The notes under the pieces were generated by a model. It was not told where the DNA came from. It saw nothing but the letters and a program-made list of their open reading frames with translations, and searched no databases. A DNA stretch of 64,000 nucleotides, taken from NCBI GenBank assembly GCA_013399115.1, contig VXAA01003991.1, positions 427,522 through 491,521 on the forward strand, in the 5' to 3' direction. The position numbers and the translations under genes were made by a program. Below are positions 62,301-64,000 of the stretch, piece after piece (positions within the stretch are counted from its first letter, which is position 1; every line of letters begins with the position of its first letter). This DNA is from Anseranas semipalmata (lineage: Eukaryota > Chordata > Aves > Anseriformes > Anseranatidae).

Positions 62301-62500
62301 GTTCTCGCAGAGATGCAACAGAGATGTCATTCATTGGATCAGATTTGGCTAGCGGCGGGTCCCTTTTGGAGTCATCTGGAACTGGTTCTTATCTACATGG
62401 GGCAGCTTCTGGACTTTTCTCACAGAAGCCACCCCTGCAGCCCCCCCCTCCCTATTACCAAAACCTTGCCTTGTTAGCCCAATAAAGTCAGCTATGGCAG

Positions 62501-63651
62501 CCTCATCAGCTGCTGCATTGTGTTTGGTGTAGGTTGAGCGGGTACATGGTATGCTTTGAAGTCACTTTCTACACTCTATTTCCTCTCTAGTGTCCTCTTC
62601 CATTGCTCCACATCTCCTTCTCTGCTTCTCTGATTCACTATACTCTTCTCCACAGCTCAGTTTGCTCAGCAAGTGTCTGACGATGCCTTTCACACTGAGG
62701 TGGGTAATGGATGAAAGTCATCCATCTGGGGCAACACACAAGCAGCAGCTGGCTGCCAACTTGCTCCTTGTCCTTGTATGGAAACGAAGAAGGGAATGCA
62801 ACAGCATTTGGAAAGTTTGGAAAGAAGGGACACTGGTACTGGCAGCTGCTCTTTATTTCCCACGGGTGATTTACTTGGTTTACAAACAAGTAGCAACTGG
62901 AGAAGGTAAAAGAAAGGTTGCAGAGTTTTGCCTTCATACCAAAATAATCTCCCTTTTTAAAACTCTGACTTTTATTTATCTTCAGCAACAGTGATAATGT
63001 ATTTTTGCACCCAGGGACTTTCAACTGATGGAAATCAAATTTGCTGGGGAAGCTGACCAGGTCTTGCGAACTCGTTGTAAGAAATATCTTTAAGAGCTCA
63101 GGAATATCTGGGGATACTACAAAATTTGTGTCAGAAAATTACAGATTTTTTAAAGTTCATTAAAGGAAAAAGTCTTAGAGAAAATGTCTCAATAAGTACT
63201 TTAAAATGTTACCCATCATTGTAAAACTTGGTCATGAGTGTAGATACTAACACAAGCCTAATAATCATGGCATCTGAACAGCTTCCAGACTGAAAATATG
63301 TTCCTAAAGGAATAGGCAAAACTTGATAGAAACCATAAGAAACAAGAGCAAATGCTTTCATAACTGGGGATCCACCCATTTTTATGATTACAAGGAACAC
63401 CATTTATCTGTCCATTTTTCTGTCAGTGCCTTAGAAGGTCATAATATTGCCAAGGTAAAAGCAAAATGTAAACAGTTAAGCTGGTACTGTTTCCTATTTC
63501 TGTTATGTTCTGTGATGCATCAATGCAGTTATTTTCTCCCTTTCATGACACATGAATGGGTTTTTAGCCTATGAAGGACAGCAATGTATTGACTAATTTG
63601 ACCTTTTACTTCTTCTAGGCTTTGACTGACTGATCTCCTCTCTTCTTACAG
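62501..63651. other. Stretch between the LTR and the last candidate exon
   Basis: Mostly unassigned. A plus-strand segment at 62656-62699 has an excellent acceptor (ATACTCTTCTCCACAG) and a fair donor (ACTGAG|GTGGGTA) and is open in two frames (LSLLSKCLTMPFTL or QFAQQVSDDAFHTE). A second plus-strand open stretch (AALYFPRVIYLVYKQVATGE) ends at a GAGAAG|GTAAAAG donor near 62907. Neither can be confirmed. Confidence 0.25.
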
Positions 63652-63712
63652 CATTGGCAGATGCCAGAAAAAACCACAGCCTCAGCCAGTCAAATTACTG
63701 AATTTTGAAAAG
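63652..63712 (+). CDS. Isolated candidate exon, plus strand
   Basis: A 61-base plus-strand segment with a very good acceptor (GATCTCCTCTCTTCTTACAG) and donor GAAAAG|GTGAAAGC. Only one frame is open: entry after two bases, exit in phase 0, reading IGRCQKKPQPQPVKLLNFEK. Basic and proline-rich, it looks like a linker. The phase-2 exit of one frame of the segment at 62656-62699 would fit it, but that pairing is speculative. No family recognised. Confidence 0.35.
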
Positions 63713-64000
63713 GTGAAAGCAGCACTGCTTTGCTTATGCTCTGATCTCTCATGAACCAATGTTGGGCAATGACATTCAGATGTCTTGTTCTTGTGACAAA
63801 GATGAGTGCAAGAACAGGAAGATTAACAGGAATATCAGGAATGAGCATGTCTTCAATAAAGACTTTAACAAAACATTGTGCCTGTTACAATAGTTTACTA
63901 ACCGATCTTAGCTACAGAGCCAAAATCACGCTTTTCATTGTTATATATTGACATGTTGTACAATTCTTATATGAATACATATGTTAATTGAGCCAATATT

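Larger units (their letters stand above)
61561..62493 (-). mobile_element. Solo LTR of an endogenous retrovirus (ERV-like), minus orientation
   Basis: About 930 bases of GC-richer sequence, sharply bounded. Read on the minus strand it has the order of an LTR: a CCAAT box (62333-62337), a TATA-like ATATTTAAG (62292-62300), then an AATAAA signal (61748-61753) and a 3' end of ACCACCACA at 61561. The same DNA reads as partly repeated 'CTGCTCCA...GGG' units in the middle. I associate this general sequence with a multicopy LTR family in birds but cannot name the family securely. A 7-base repeat ATGGCAG flanks it (61554-61560 and 62494-62500). No gag, pol or env sequence adjoins it, so this is a solo LTR left by recombination. 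The long plus-strand open frames across it are not genes. Confidence 0.7.

Noticed and set aside
61871..62477. Overlapping plus-strand open frames of 112-179 codons.
   Set aside because: They lie across the LTR in the antisense direction. Several frames are open at once because the sequence is GC-rich and made of related units.
1..64000. tRNA, rRNA, CRISPR, riboswitch, bacterial operon or phage-type features.
   Set aside because: None seen on either strand; all evidence points to vertebrate nuclear DNA.

Overview
The window looks like a stretch of bird (avian) chromosomal DNA: AT-rich, intron-like and intergenic. The main evidence is repeated CR1-type LINE 3' ends, in which a conserved ~70-base block ends in short tandem copies of ATTCTATGAT or ATTCTGTGAT. 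There is also a degenerate CR1 reverse-transcriptase body, an ERV-like solo LTR of a type I associate with birds, and no Alu, L1, bacterial operon, CRISPR or tRNA signature. Three runs of N (2, 1 and 664 bases) mark a draft assembly.

The left end (about 0.15-9 kb) carries the only convincing protein-coding signal. A set of short minus-strand exons has good splice sites and mutually compatible reading phases. In transcription order they are 8756-8844, 7546-7620, 4960-5046 and 4179-4348, followed by 1095-1174 and perhaps 157-199. The first four join through three phase-1 introns into one open frame, and the fourth encodes two membrane-spanning segments. I read this as the 3' part of a multi-pass membrane protein gene. 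I do not recognise the family (a transporter-like protein is possible), and at least one exon between 4179 and 1174 is unplaced.

From 9 to 41 kb the sequence is mostly non-coding. It holds a 1.4-kb 5'-truncated CR1 on the plus strand (18.07-19.45 kb), CR1 tails at 23.87, 26.76 and 29.01 kb, and a much older CR1 relic in two pieces (31.15-31.99 kb). Simple repeats are frequent. A locus of competing inverted repeats lies at 21.4 kb and a 33-base near-palindrome at 27.15 kb.

From 41 to 64 kb there are isolated candidate exons on both strands (41073-41141 minus, 42546-42665 plus, 63652-63712 plus) that I cannot link into a gene. This part also has a CR1 fragment at 44.8 kb with a fold-back at its 5' junction, and a nested CR1 locus broken by the assembly gap (52.4-53.7 kb). 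Two CR1 tails with opposite orientation lie at 58.3 and 58.9 kb. A compositionally protein-like but interrupted open region sits at 60.2-60.6 kb, and a solo LTR with a 7-base flanking repeat at 61.56-62.49 kb. Nothing here amounts to a new multi-gene system. The most useful items are the unidentified membrane-protein gene and the repeat-junction structures.
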